Counted from the stretch's first letter, positions 52,607 through 62,147 are shown. The stretch is DNA of 64,000 nt from CAYNHZ01 sp964397445 (GCA_964397445.1 CAYNHZ010000002.1:186001-250000); one strand, 5' to 3'. A program made the numbers and translations. The notes: a model not told the origin generated them from the sequence alone.

Positions 52607-53731
52607 TTATTTTATACCCAATTTACCCCTTATTTCTTTAGGTATGGAGTTTTTATGAACCATTATACTTACAGTTTTTCCCCTAACATAGCTTTCAGAC
52701 ATATTGTGATAACCTGTTGAGTTTCCACCTGTTCCCCAAGAATTTTTAGTAATGTAGTATTTATTGCCGTTTTGATCCTTTGTGATACCTGTTATGTGTT
52801 CAAGATGGTCATCTGTGGTTTTGAATGACTCAAACCATTTTTGACGCAACTCTGGGGTTACTTGCACCTCTGCTATCAATGTGTCCGTAGAGGTGATTTG
52901 ATCACGCTTAATATTTTCATTAAGAGGAATAATAGAGATACCCATACCGAAAATATAGCCCGGCTCACTTACATCACCGTCCCAGCACACTGTATAACCA
53001 TTATTAAGAGCATTATCAATAACTCCCATAAATTCATCAAGTGGAAGATTGTATAGAGTTGCGTGATCCCAATTGTCAGATATTTCAAGTGGAACTAATT
53101 GGTAGTATGGGTGATGAGTAAAACTTGTAAGCTCTACATAATCACTCCTTTTCAAATTTAGGAACTCTCTGAAAGTTATAGGATTATACTCTTTACCATT
53201 ATAAGTAAATTTTTCAGGAATCTTACCAAGATAGATGTCAAATAGCGCCTCTTGTAATTTCAAGTACTCTGTAGAACGATTTCTCATCTTTACGGAGACA
53301 TCTGCAATTCCTTTGATATAGCTTGAAAGCTCGTTGTGATTATGACTTGTTGAGTTGTAATTAATACCCGAATAACTCTCTTCTGGCATTAGTCCGTTTT
53401 CCTCCATTATATTGAAAGCCATATGGGAGATGCTCCCTTGTGAAATATTGCCTTCCCCTCTCCTTAAATAATTGTCTTGCATCCTCTTATTATAGTTGTG
53501 ACGAACTATGAACATCTCAGAAAGGTCAAATTCGCCTTTTCCTGTCCTAATTAATTCTGACTCCATAAATGAGACTGATGCAAAGCACCAGCAAGTTCCT
53601 GTACTACCCTGACTTTTTACAGGTGTCGCTTTTTGTTTCACAACATCTGTAAACTTATATGCTTGAGCCGAAAGATTCGGACTCATAATAGTGATGAGGG
53701 CGATGATTAAAAAGTATTTAATTGTTTTCAT
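52607..53731 (-). CDS. Exported C1-family (papain-like) peptidase A
   Basis: A 374-residue peptidase with a signal peptide (1-23, ending SAQ). The catalytic Cys is Cys47 in STGTCWCFAS. The His and Asn motifs are in DDHLEHITGI and ITKNSWG, near the C-terminus. It belongs to the bleomycin hydrolase/aminopeptidase C-like branch, but is exported. It lacks a clear propeptide and a C-terminal sorting domain. The next gene encodes a close relative; both have the unusual CWCF in place of CWAF. It shares the pssA-side operon. Confidence 0.88.
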   Translation of the reverse strand: MKTIKYFLIIALITIMSPNLSAQAYKFTDVVKQKATPVKSQGSTGTCWCFASVSFMESELIRTGKGEFDLSEMFIVRHNYNKRMQDNYLRRGEGNISQGSISHMAFNIMEENGLMPEESYSGINYNSTSHNHNELSSYIKGIADVSVKMRNRSTEYLKLQEALFDIYLGKIPEKFTYNGKEYNPITFREFLNLKRSDYVELTSFTHHPYYQLVPLEISDNWDHATLYNLPLDEFMGVIDNALNNGYTVCWDGDVSEPGYIFGMGISIIPLNENIKRDQITSTDTLIAEVQVTPELRQKWFESFKTTDDHLEHITGITKDQNGNKYYITKNSWGTGGNSTGYHNMSESYVRGKTVSIMVHKNSIPKEIRGKLGIK

Positions 53732-53750
53732 TATAGATATTATTTATTGG

Positions 53751-54965
53751 TTAATTATTATCTATACCCATTTTATTTCTGATCTCTTTTGGAATCGCAT
53801 TTTTATTTACAACCAAATCGGTAGTTTTAAATCTTACAAATGGCTCTGAAACATACCAAATCCCTTTATATTCACCACTTTCGCCCCAAGAATTCTTTAC
53901 CATATAATATTTTGTTCCGTTTTGATCTTTTGCTATTCCGAAAATATGCATTCCGTGGTCATCAGTAGTTTTATAATTGTCAAATTCCATTTGTCGCATC
54001 TCTTGTGTAATAACTTTTTCAGGGGCAGGAGATGGTTTCTTTTTTTCAGTTGAATTTTGATTTTGACCCACCCAACGAGCTTGGTCTGAACCGGCAGCTT
54101 GTGCTATTTTTTCTGTGTCGGGAACAATTCCTAATCCATCTCTTGTAAACCCTTTTTCACTAACGTCGGTAGCCCAAGCGATAGTGTAACCGTTATTGAT
54201 AGCATTGTCAATAATAGAGATCATATCATCAAGTGGAACATTATATGCCTCCTCCCAACGCCAATTGTCAGGGACCTCTATCACCATTTTTTCATAAAAA
54301 GGGTGGTGGGTAAATGAAGAGATATCAACATAGTCATCCATATTTATTCCGAGAGAGGCCATATAGCTTTGAGGTGTATATTCTTTCCCTTCAAATGTGA
54401 ATTTTTCAGGAATTTTACCGAGATATGCATCAAGAATACCTTGATATCCTTTTTTCCATGCTGTTGACAATCTGCGGTTAGGATTCTCAATGATAGCATT
54501 TACATAAGCGGAAGTGACTGCGTCTAATTCGCCATGAATATGCCTGTCTTCTCCGTAATTAAGTCCTTCCATAACACTATTTGGAACCATTCCATATTTT
54601 TTCATAACAGCGATAGCGTCTCCAAATGAACTTCCTCCGGAGAAATTGAGAGCTCCGTGAAGTCTTACGAATTTATCTGCTTTATCGGAGTAAGCATTAG
54701 AAATTACAAACATTTCAGAGAGGTCAATGTCACCTTTGTATCCTGCCTTGATAATTTCGGACTCAAAAAACGAGAGTGATGAGAAACACCAGCAAGTACT
54801 TGAGCTGCTTTGGTTTTTGATAGAAGTAATAGGATTTGATTTGACTGTTTCAAATATATATCCTTCTTGTTCAGCCCCTTTTTTTCCCTTTTTGTCTTGG
54901 GAGTAACCGGTAGGAGCCATAATTAAGAGAGCGCCTGTCAGTAGGATAAGTGATTTAATCTTCAT
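53751..54965 (-). CDS. Exported C1-family (papain-like) peptidase B
   Basis: A 404-residue paralogue of the preceding peptidase, with a signal peptide (1-22, ending YSQ) and a short Lys/Gly-rich stretch (DKKGKKG). Catalytic Cys58 is in SSTCWCFSS. The His and Asn elements are TDDHGMHIFGI and MVKNSWGESG. An insertion (about 295-320) rich in Asn, Lys and Pro is absent from peptidase A. Tandem duplication is likely: 19 bp separates the two genes. Both would act in the periplasm or outside the cell on peptides; specificity unknown. Confidence 0.88.
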   Translation of the reverse strand: MKIKSLILLTGALLIMAPTGYSQDKKGKKGAEQEGYIFETVKSNPITSIKNQSSSSTCWCFSSLSFFESEIIKAGYKGDIDLSEMFVISNAYSDKADKFVRLHGALNFSGGSSFGDAIAVMKKYGMVPNSVMEGLNYGEDRHIHGELDAVTSAYVNAIIENPNRRLSTAWKKGYQGILDAYLGKIPEKFTFEGKEYTPQSYMASLGINMDDYVDISSFTHHPFYEKMVIEVPDNWRWEEAYNVPLDDMISIIDNAINNGYTIAWATDVSEKGFTRDGLGIVPDTEKIAQAAGSDQARWVGQNQNSTEKKKPSPAPEKVITQEMRQMEFDNYKTTDDHGMHIFGIAKDQNGTKYYMVKNSWGESGEYKGIWYVSEPFVRFKTTDLVVNKNAIPKEIRNKMGIDNN

Positions 54966-55040
54966 AATATGATAATTAAGTGTTTATAATGATGGGAACT
55001 TATTATTAGATGTATATGTGACGCAAAGGTTTATTATAGT

Positions 55041-55676
55041 TTAAGGAATATTCATATATTTATGAGTTTGAAGAGATATTTTCCATTCTGGATGACTCTT
55101 CACATATTCAACTATCATAGGCATCACCTTTTCAGATCTACTCCATTCTGGTTGAAGATATAAAAGACAGTTTTTAGAGACCTCTTTTCGATTGTATTCT
55201 CCCCATTTCAAGTCCTCTTCATCACATATGATAACTTTTAATTCTGAGGTAGATTGATAGATCTCTTTCAATGGCGGTTGTTGTCTCTTGGGAGAGAGGC
55301 ATATCCAATCAAATCTACCGCTTAAAGGGCGAGATCCTGATGTCTCAAGAAATATTTCTAAATTGTATTCTTTCAGTTTGTTGCACAATGGATCAAGGGG
55401 ATATCTCAGAGGCTCTCCCCCTGTAATCACTATTGATTTTGCAGGATATTTCAATGTCTCGCTTATAATTGAGTCAATAGGGATTGGAGGGAATAAGTCT
55501 GGATTCCACGACTCTTTAGCATCGCACCACTTGCACCCGACATCGCAACCACCAAGACGGATGAAATATGCAGCTTTACCTGTGTTAAATCCTTCTCCTT
55601 GAATAGTATAAAAACTTTCAACCAATGGTAGGAGATTTCCATTATCAAGTTTTTCTATGTAATTATTGTCGTTCAT
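55041..55676 (-). CDS. queE: 7-carboxy-7-deazaguanine synthase
   Basis: Radical-SAM enzyme that makes the 7-deazaguanine core for queuosine. The 211-residue protein has the radical-SAM cluster motif CDVGCKWCD (CxxxCxxC) and the early FYTIQGEGFNTGKAAYF. The nearby segment VITGGEPLRYPL binds SAM. It lies at the head of the minus-strand peptidase/pssA group, 75 bp upstream of peptidase B. No other queuosine gene is in the window. Confidence 0.95.
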   Translation of the reverse strand: MNDNNYIEKLDNGNLLPLVESFYTIQGEGFNTGKAAYFIRLGGCDVGCKWCDAKESWNPDLFPPIPIDSIISETLKYPAKSIVITGGEPLRYPLDPLCNKLKEYNLEIFLETSGSRPLSGRFDWICLSPKRQQPPLKEIYQSTSELKVIICDEEDLKWGEYNRKEVSKNCLLYLQPEWSRSEKVMPMIVEYVKSHPEWKISLQTHKYMNIP

Positions 55677-55733
55677 TTGTACAAATGTAAAGATATTTCT
55701 TAGATTTCAGCCCTTTGACTAATAGATTTTATT

Positions 55734-55772
55734 CTGCCACTTTGACAGCTTTTCTGACTGGCAAACAATTTG
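55734..55772. promoter_or_regulatory. Candidate regulatory site of clpB
   Basis: CTGCCACTTTGACAG (55734-55748) is an imperfect inverted repeat with arms CTGnCA/TGnCAG. A further TGGCA follows at about 55759. A TTTG (55741-55744) and, 20 bases later, ACAATTTG (55765-55772) may be the promoter, overlapping the repeat. Heat-shock control would suit ClpB, but the identity of a regulator is unknown. Confidence 0.35.
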
Positions 55773-55806
55773 AGATTAGTGTATATAAAATTGAAAGACA
55801 CTGATT

Positions 55807-57927
55807 ATGAACGATAAGACAACAAATAAAGAGATGCTCAATCGCTATGCAATAAATCTTAACGATAGGGCGAAAGATGGGAAACTCGATCCTGTAATAG
55901 GAAGAGATGAAGAGATCCGTCGTGTACTACAGATTTTGAGTAGAAGAACTAAAAACAACCCTATCCTCGTAGGGGAACCGGGTGTTGGTAAAACCGCTAT
56001 TTCTGAGGGTATTGCCCAAAGAATAGTGAATCGCGATGTGCCTGAAAATCTTAAAACAAAAGAGATATTTTCCCTTGATATGGGGGCTCTTGTTGCAGGG
56101 GCAAAATATCAAGGTGAATTTGAGGAGCGATTAAAGGGGGTAGTTAATGCTGTGATTGAAAGTGAAGGTGAAATAATCCTGTTTATAGATGAGATCCATA
56201 CCCTTGTAGGTGCTGGGAGGAGCTCCGGGGCGATGGATGCGGCTAATATTTTAAAACCCGCTTTGGCTCGTGGGGAATTGAGGGCAATAGGCTCTACAAC
56301 CCTTGATGAGTATAGGAAGTATTTTGAGGAGGATAAGGCTTTGGAGAGGAGGTTTCAGATGGTTATGGTAGATGAACCCTCTCCTGCAGAATCGATCTCA
56401 ATCCTAAGGGGGCTAAAGGAGAAATATGAGAATCACCACAAGGTAAGAATTGATGACGATGCTATCATTGCTGCCGTAGATCTATCACACAGATATATAA
56501 CAAATCGTTATCTCCCCGATAAAGCTATCGATTTGATCGATGAGGCTGCCTCTAAGCTCCGTTTGGAGATGAATTCGGTCCCTGACAGTATTGATGAATT
56601 AAATCGAAAAATAAGACAATTGGAGATAGAGAGGGAGGCAATCAAGAGAGAAGGGACATCTCCAAAATTAGATGAGATACATATAGCTTTGAAAGAGGCT
56701 GAAAAACAGAGGAATGTATTGAATGATAAATGGAAAAAGGAGAAGGATTTGTTGGAATCGATACAGATTAAGCGTCAAAATATTGAACAGTATAAGTTTC
56801 AAGCTGATGATGCAGAAAGGAGGGGAGATTATGGTAAAGTTGCGGAATTACGTTATGGAAAGATAGCAAACACTCAAAAAGAGATTGATGCCCTTATGGA
56901 TAAAAAAGGGGCAAATCCAGATCCTCTTATTAATGAGTCTGTTGAGCCTGAAGATATTGCTGAGATTGTGTCTAAATGGACAGGAATACCTGTTAGACGG
57001 ATGTTAGAGAGTGAAAAGGTTAAATTATTGAATATGGAGGAGATGCTTCATAAAAGGGTTGTTGGCCAGAACGAAGCAGTTAAGGCTGTTGCAGATGCAG
57101 TGAGGAGGAGTAGGGCTGGACTTCAAAATGAGAAAAGGCCGATAGGTTCATTTATGTTTTTGGGTACCACAGGAGTTGGCAAGACTGAGCTTGCAAAGGC
57201 ATTGGCTGAGGCCCTTTTCAATGATGAGAATATGATTACTCGTATTGATATGAGTGAATATCAAGAGCGTCACTCTGTCTCTCGACTTGTTGGAGCCCCT
57301 CCTGGATATGTAGGTTATGATGAAGGGGGACAATTAACTGAGGCAGTCAGACGGAAACCCTATTCTGTAATCCTTTTGGATGAGATAGAGAAGGCCCACC
57401 CCGATGTCTTTAATGTTTTGTTGCAAGTCCTTGACGATGGTAGACTAACCGATAACAAGGGACGTACAGTGGACTTTAAAAACACAATTTTGATAATGAC
57501 CTCAAATGTTGGTTCTGATATTATTCAGGAGATGATTGATGATCACGACAGATGCAGGAGATCGGTTATGGAGATTTTAAAGAAAAATTTCCGTCCTGAG
57601 TTTTTGAATAGGATTGATGAAATAATTGTTTTCGAACCACTTACAAAAGAGGATATCACAGGAATTTTGAAAATGCAACTTGATGATATTCGGAAACAAA
57701 TGGATGATAATGGAGTTGTTTTAGATTTTACCCCTGCATTAACAAATTATTTGTCCGAAAAAGGGTTTGATCCTATATATGGAGCTCGTCCTATTAAGCG
57801 TATTATTCAAAGAGAGCTTGTAAACGGATTGGCAAAGGCACTATTGGATGGTTCAATATCACGTGATCAATCTGTTATAGCAGATGTTGATGGTGAAAAA
57901 ATCGTTTTTAGAGGTGTTATGAGTTAA
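55807..57927 (+). CDS. clpB: ClpB-type disaggregase lacking the N-terminal domain
   Basis: AAA+ unfoldase that, with DnaK, recovers proteins from aggregates. The 706-residue product starts right at the first nucleotide-binding domain: LNRYAINLNDRAKDGKLDPV and Walker A GEPGVGKT (56-63). A middle coiled coil (about 255-380) and the second AAA+ module (GTTGVGKTEL, GAPPGYVGYDEGG) follow. The usual 145-150-residue Clp_N domain is absent, and only 130 bases separate the start from divergent queE, so it has not been split off upstream. The middle domain is the ClpB, not the ClpA/ClpC, type, and no ClpP-docking IGF/IGL loop was noticed. It resembles the short ClpB isoform made by internal initiation in E. 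coli. Confidence 0.9.
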   Translation: MNDKTTNKEMLNRYAINLNDRAKDGKLDPVIGRDEEIRRVLQILSRRTKNNPILVGEPGVGKTAISEGIAQRIVNRDVPENLKTKEIFSLDMGALVAGAKYQGEFEERLKGVVNAVIESEGEIILFIDEIHTLVGAGRSSGAMDAANILKPALARGELRAIGSTTLDEYRKYFEEDKALERRFQMVMVDEPSPAESISILRGLKEKYENHHKVRIDDDAIIAAVDLSHRYITNRYLPDKAIDLIDEAASKLRLEMNSVPDSIDELNRKIRQLEIEREAIKREGTSPKLDEIHIALKEAEKQRNVLNDKWKKEKDLLESIQIKRQNIEQYKFQADDAERRGDYGKVAELRYGKIANTQKEIDALMDKKGANPDPLINESVEPEDIAEIVSKWTGIPVRRMLESEKVKLLNMEEMLHKRVVGQNEAVKAVADAVRRSRAGLQNEKRPIGSFMFLGTTGVGKTELAKALAEALFNDENMITRIDMSEYQERHSVSRLVGAPPGYVGYDEGGQLTEAVRRKPYSVILLDEIEKAHPDVFNVLLQVLDDGRLTDNKGRTVDFKNTILIMTSNVGSDIIQEMIDDHDRCRRSVMEILKKNFRPEFLNRIDEIIVFEPLTKEDITGILKMQLDDIRKQMDDNGVVLDFTPALTNYLSEKGFDPIYGARPIKRIIQRELVNGLAKALLDGSISRDQSVIADVDGEKIVFRGVMS

Positions 57928-57935
57928 AATTTTTC

Positions 57936-57943
57936 TATATTTG
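57936..57943 (+). promoter_or_regulatory. -7 box of the DUF4493 lipoprotein gene
   Basis: TATATTTG, 18 bases before the ATG at 57962. It overlaps an in-frame TTG at 57941, which is therefore unlikely to be the start. Confidence 0.5.
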
Positions 57944-57961
57944 CGAGTTGATACTCTACAA

Positions 57962-59674
57962 ATGGGCAAATTTTTTTTAAAATTATTGATTTTTAGCATA
58001 TTACCTATTATAATTCTCTTTTCTTGTACGAAAAGAGATGGAGATAGGGATACGAATAAATCGGGAATTTTACAGATCAGTTATGGTGAAATATCTATAA
58101 ATGACAATATCACCTCAATAGGCACAAAAGCTGCGCCAACCCCATCCATTGGAGATTTCACCCTTAAAATCACCCCGTATTCATCAGGTGATGGTTATGA
58201 AGGTGCTGCGAAAGAGGGAGTTATCAAACTACTTGCAGATAGATATAATGTAAATTTGTCATATGGGACGGATTACACCAATAGTGTAAACGCCCCATTT
58301 TCATTATCACCTTATTATGCAGTCAATCAAGATATTCTGATTGAATCAGGGATCACTTCAATCATTACATTGAATGCATCTTTTAAAGGTTCTATCCTTA
58401 AAGTTAATATTCCCCAATCTCTCTCTCAACATTTTAAATCGTATTCTATAAATGTAAACGGAGGGAGCGGCTCTAATACTTTCTCAACCACTCTCAATTC
58501 GGGCTCTCAATTGTTCTTAAAAGGGGGGATGCCTGTTACTGTAACATTGACAGGTATAAACAGTATTGATCAGAACACCTCTATTTCACTTTTTTCATCA
58601 GAGGGGTTGCCAGGCGGTGTTATTTCTGATAAAACCGAGTATATTATCAATGCCTCTTTATCACCATCTATCCCCACTTTAACACTTCCCGGTCAATTGT
58701 CATATAACTCTTGGGCAACAAAACACATTATTACAACTGCAACCATATCATCCGGTGATAATTCAAAAATTATTTATGAGGCAATTCCCTCATCTTCATC
58801 TGATTGGAGTCAGGCTATTGTGGCGACTTCTGTAAACCCGATATTTACCCTCCCCCCATCATCAACTGAAGTGGTTTATAAAATGAGAGGACGTTACGGA
58901 GTTATATATAGTAATGAAGTCTTATTTACATCTGAAAAGATCCAACAACTTGAAAATGGGGATTTCAGTAGTTCTGTAACCAATAGTAAAGGGAGTACTT
59001 ACGGATCAAAATCAAACTTTAATTACTACTCGTTTGCCGGGTGGGCTACCCAAAATAGCACTACATTGAATGGTGTGGACGGTAAGAATTTGACAACAAA
59101 TGTTGGTACAAAATTTAAATGGGATTCGGCCGTTCAATCGGATAATGGAAAGGTATATTTAAAGACAATGGGTTTGTATAACTCTAAAATTGGACAAACC
59201 TTCGGTTTGGGTAAAACAAGAACCTCCTATATTTTCAATCAAGTGTCGGGAAATGGAACTATATGGATAGGAACTCTGACAACAACTTCAGGTGGCTTAG
59301 TTGATGATATTAATCAAAAGACATCTCATTCTTCCCGTCCCTCCTCTATCTCTTTTGACCTCACATATACACCATATAACGCGTCAGATCGGGCTGTTAT
59401 GATAGCAGAGATCTATGACACATCAGGTGCAATTATTGCAACTGCTTCATATAACTCTGCAGCTGCATCATCTGTTGTTCCTATTGCATATTTCAACTAT
59501 ACGAATACAACATCAAAGGCAGGTTATATTAAGGTGACTTTCAAATCGGGGACAGTAGGTAACGATTGGTCTTATTTAAGGCATATTGCCGGTGGGTATA
59601 ACTCTTACCCTTGGGGAGATGATCGTGTTACCGGAAGTGAAATGTGGATAGATAATGTAGTATTAAATTATTAA
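57962..59674 (+). CDS. DUF4493/PCMD-like lipoprotein
   Basis: A 570-residue lipoprotein. The ATG at 57962 gives MGKFFLKLLIFSIL and a lipobox IILFSC. The N-terminal half (about 35-235) has the DUF4493 pattern (GILQISYGEISI, DFTLKITPYSS, VNLSYGTDYTN). The C-terminal portion (about 320-570) resembles PCMD, a putative carbohydrate-binding or metabolism domain, with SISFDLTYTPYNA and EMWIDNVVLNY. It is followed by a second DUF4493-type gene 19 bp downstream. Surface-bound sugar handling is possible. No PUL enzymes are nearby. Confidence 0.72.
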   Translation: MGKFFLKLLIFSILPIIILFSCTKRDGDRDTNKSGILQISYGEISINDNITSIGTKAAPTPSIGDFTLKITPYSSGDGYEGAAKEGVIKLLADRYNVNLSYGTDYTNSVNAPFSLSPYYAVNQDILIESGITSIITLNASFKGSILKVNIPQSLSQHFKSYSINVNGGSGSNTFSTTLNSGSQLFLKGGMPVTVTLTGINSIDQNTSISLFSSEGLPGGVISDKTEYIINASLSPSIPTLTLPGQLSYNSWATKHIITTATISSGDNSKIIYEAIPSSSSDWSQAIVATSVNPIFTLPPSSTEVVYKMRGRYGVIYSNEVLFTSEKIQQLENGDFSSSVTNSKGSTYGSKSNFNYYSFAGWATQNSTTLNGVDGKNLTTNVGTKFKWDSAVQSDNGKVYLKTMGLYNSKIGQTFGLGKTRTSYIFNQVSGNGTIWIGTLTTTSGGLVDDINQKTSHSSRPSSISFDLTYTPYNASDRAVMIAEIYDTSGAIIATASYNSAAASSVVPIAYFNYTNTTSKAGYIKVTFKSGTVGNDWSYLRHIAGGYNSYPWGDDRVTGSEMWIDNVVLNY

Positions 59675-59693
59675 TAAACAATAATAGTATTTT

Positions 59694-60467
59694 ATGAAAA
59701 ATTTTTCATTTTTATTTATTTCAACTCTTCTTTTATTTTCTTGTTCTAAAAGCGAATTAGCTCCTCAGTACGGAAAAGTGTCGTTAAGTATTGAACAAGG
59801 GGCTAAGATTTTTATTGATCAAACAAAAGCAGTATCCACTATTCCGGATGAATATCATATAATTACAACTACCTCTTCAGGAACTCAAGTAGATGCCGGT
59901 ACAGGTACCTATGGTACTGTAAAAAATGCTTTTACAGTGGAGGTTGGAACAGGGTATAAAATCTCTGCATTCAATATTTCGGAAACCGAAGCAAAAACAG
60001 CAAACTCTAATTGGGGAGCTCAACGATTCTTTGGTAATTCCACATTTGATGTGACAGCAGGAGCTACGACAAATGTCACATTTACTTGTACAATGGTCAA
60101 CTCAAAGGTTTCAATTGGTTATGATCTCTCATTTACTTCTCAATTTTCAAATTACTCTGTAAATGTATATGCAGTTGATGATAGTGGTCGTAAACTTACC
60201 TTTACAGATGCATCTGATCTTACTTCACCTATTGCTTACTTCAATATAGAGGGGTCAAAATTTCTCAATATAGTGGTTAAAGGGACAAGAAAATTGGATA
60301 GTACTGCAAAAGAGTTTAATTCTTCAATAACCCTTACTGCTGCAAGTTGGCACAAATTAACCATTAAGGCCTCTACCTCTTCAGGAAATGCAGACTTGGA
60401 TATCAGTGTTGATAACACAGTTGTAGAGTTATCAAGTGATGTAATTATAGATCCTTACCAAAATTAA
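59694..60467 (+). CDS. DUF4493-type lipoprotein
   Basis: A 257-residue lipoprotein with lipobox LLLFSC. The body (about 25-230) has the DUF4493 pattern: YGKVSLSIEQGAKIFID, DEYHIITTTSSG and VEVGTGYKISAFN. It lacks a PCMD-like end, so it is the shorter partner of the upstream gene. The two probably assemble at the surface. Its 3' end faces umuC with an 18-base gap. Confidence 0.72.
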   Translation: MKNFSFLFISTLLLFSCSKSELAPQYGKVSLSIEQGAKIFIDQTKAVSTIPDEYHIITTTSSGTQVDAGTGTYGTVKNAFTVEVGTGYKISAFNISETEAKTANSNWGAQRFFGNSTFDVTAGATTNVTFTCTMVNSKVSIGYDLSFTSQFSNYSVNVYAVDDSGRKLTFTDASDLTSPIAYFNIEGSKFLNIVVKGTRKLDSTAKEFNSSITLTAASWHKLTIKASTSSGNADLDISVDNTVVELSSDVIIDPYQN

Positions 60468-60484
60468 GGGTTAGAGAGTGATAT

Positions 60485-61756
60485 CTATTTGTCAGTCAGA
60501 TTGACAACAATAATATCATCCCAACAGGTTGTGTAGGATGGGGAGATATGTTTTCTATTCATCTTAATTCCTTCAGTTGAGACAGATGCTAAGTTTATCG
60601 GGTGATTTTTATTTTTCCGATTCACCGAGTCGATTACTGCCATTAATTTAGAGTGCTTTTCGTGTTCAATTGTATCGAATATAGAGAGTTGTACCCCTTC
60701 GTTTGGGACAATATCTGTAAATATGACACCGCATTTTTTATAACCTATCCCTTTGTGGTATATCTCTTTTAATGCTGAGAGAACAGATTGATTTATCTGG
60801 ATAGTGCTATCAGTAGCGGTTTGGAAAGTAATCAGCGATGTTCTAACTCCTTGTTCCTCACTCTTTTTAAACCTATTTGTCATTAAGAAAACAATAACTT
60901 GGTTGCAGAGTGTGTTTTGTTTTCGAAGTTTCTCTGCAGCAATACTGCAAAAGAGTGAGGCTTGTTCAGAAATCTCTTCAAAATCGTATAAATCTTTTGA
61001 AAAGCTGCGAGAAACACATATTTGCTTTCGTGCGTCTATATTATCTTCGAAAGAGATACAAGGGTGACCAAGAAGCTCTTTATATGTCCTATACCCAACA
61101 ATACCCATCTCTTTTCTTATCCACTCTTCCCCTTTATTTATGAAATCTCCTGCCGTTTTGATTCCATAATATGATTTGAATCGGGTAGAGTATCGTCTTC
61201 CTATTCCCCAAATATCTTCTATAGGATAAGTTGCTAAAACTTTATCAATATCCTCCTTTCTGTGCATATAACACCCACCCTCCAATTTTGGATATTGTTT
61301 ACAGAGTTTTGAGGCGACCTTTGCAAGGGTTTTTGTAGGTGCTACCCCTACACTTATCGGAATGCCGGTTTTTTTAAAACAAATAGTAGATAATTTCTTA
61401 GCCCAAGTGGAGAGATCTTGATTTTCCATTCCGGACAGATTGAGAAATGACTCGTCGATTGAGTACACCTCAATGGCAGGAGATTCGTTTCTCAAGACTG
61501 TTTGCACCCTTTTTGACATATCCCCATAGAGCAAGTAATTTGATGAAAAAACAACTACTTCACCAGACTCTACCAATTCTCTGAACTTAAATAATGGTTC
61601 TCCCATTTTGATCCCCATACTCTTCGCCTCATTTGATCGTGAAATGGCGCACCCATCGTTGTTTGATAGGACAACAACCGCCTTGGAAGCGAGATCTGGA
61701 CGAAATACCCTTTCGCAACTTACAAAAAAATTATTACAATCGGCAAGGGCAAACAT
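60485..61756 (-). CDS. umuC: DNA polymerase V catalytic subunit UmuC (Y family)
   Basis: Error-prone translesion polymerase active after DNA damage. The 423-residue protein has the Y-family active site: Asp6 in MFALADCNNFF and Asp101/Glu102 in YSIDESFLNLSG. The finger and little-finger domains follow, including ISVGVAPTKTLAKVAS. A UmuC-type extension is present at the C-terminus. It lies 1 bp after umuD on the same transcript. It would need UmuD' and RecA for activity. Confidence 0.95.
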   Translation of the reverse strand: MFALADCNNFFVSCERVFRPDLASKAVVVLSNNDGCAISRSNEAKSMGIKMGEPLFKFRELVESGEVVVFSSNYLLYGDMSKRVQTVLRNESPAIEVYSIDESFLNLSGMENQDLSTWAKKLSTICFKKTGIPISVGVAPTKTLAKVASKLCKQYPKLEGGCYMHRKEDIDKVLATYPIEDIWGIGRRYSTRFKSYYGIKTAGDFINKGEEWIRKEMGIVGYRTYKELLGHPCISFEDNIDARKQICVSRSFSKDLYDFEEISEQASLFCSIAAEKLRKQNTLCNQVIVFLMTNRFKKSEEQGVRTSLITFQTATDSTIQINQSVLSALKEIYHKGIGYKKCGVIFTDIVPNEGVQLSIFDTIEHEKHSKLMAVIDSVNRKNKNHPINLASVSTEGIKMNRKHISPSYTTCWDDIIVVNLTDK

Positions 61757-61757
61757 A

Positions 61758-62147
61758 TTATAATTTTTTTATAAGGAAACGTGCTATTCCCCATATTATG
61801 AATTCATTATCTTTAGTCACTTTTATTGGTTGATATTTTTTATTAGAGGGTATCAGTAAAATATAGTCCTTCTCCCTTCTAACCCTTTTAATGGTGAATT
61901 CACCATCAATAAAACACACTGCAATACAATTATCATAAAGTTCTTCCCCCTTATCTATGACTAAAATATCTCCATCATCTATACCATCCCCATTCATACT
62001 GTCACCCTTAACCCTTGCATAAAAAGTTGATTCTGGATTTTTGATTAGCAGATCGGTGATATTTAGCGATGATCCATTAAAATCTTCTGCAGGGGAGGGG
62101 AATCCAGCTCTTAAAGATTCAAATATTGGAAGCTCTTTTTCAGACAT
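61758..62147 (-). CDS. umuD: UmuD-type self-cleaving LexA-fold protein
   Basis: A 129-residue S24-family protein that is cut to UmuD', the active partner of UmuC. The cleavage site is Ala14-Gly15 in RAGFPSPAED. The catalytic pair is Ser50 (KGDSMNGDG) and Lys87 (FTIKRVRR), both at the E. coli positions less ten residues. Its start lies at a promoter with two TTTTTTGAC repeats (62147-62174). It is 1 bp upstream of umuC. Confidence 0.94.
   Translation of the reverse strand: MSEKELPIFESLRAGFPSPAEDFNGSSLNITDLLIKNPESTFYARVKGDSMNGDGIDDGDILVIDKGEELYDNCIAVCFIDGEFTIKRVRREKDYILLIPSNKKYQPIKVTKDNEFIIWGIARFLIKKL

Noticed and set aside
57941..57961. TTG start for the DUF4493 lipoprotein
   Set aside because: It lies within the -7 box TATATTTG and adds residues before a normal lipoprotein signal; the ATG at 57962 is favoured.
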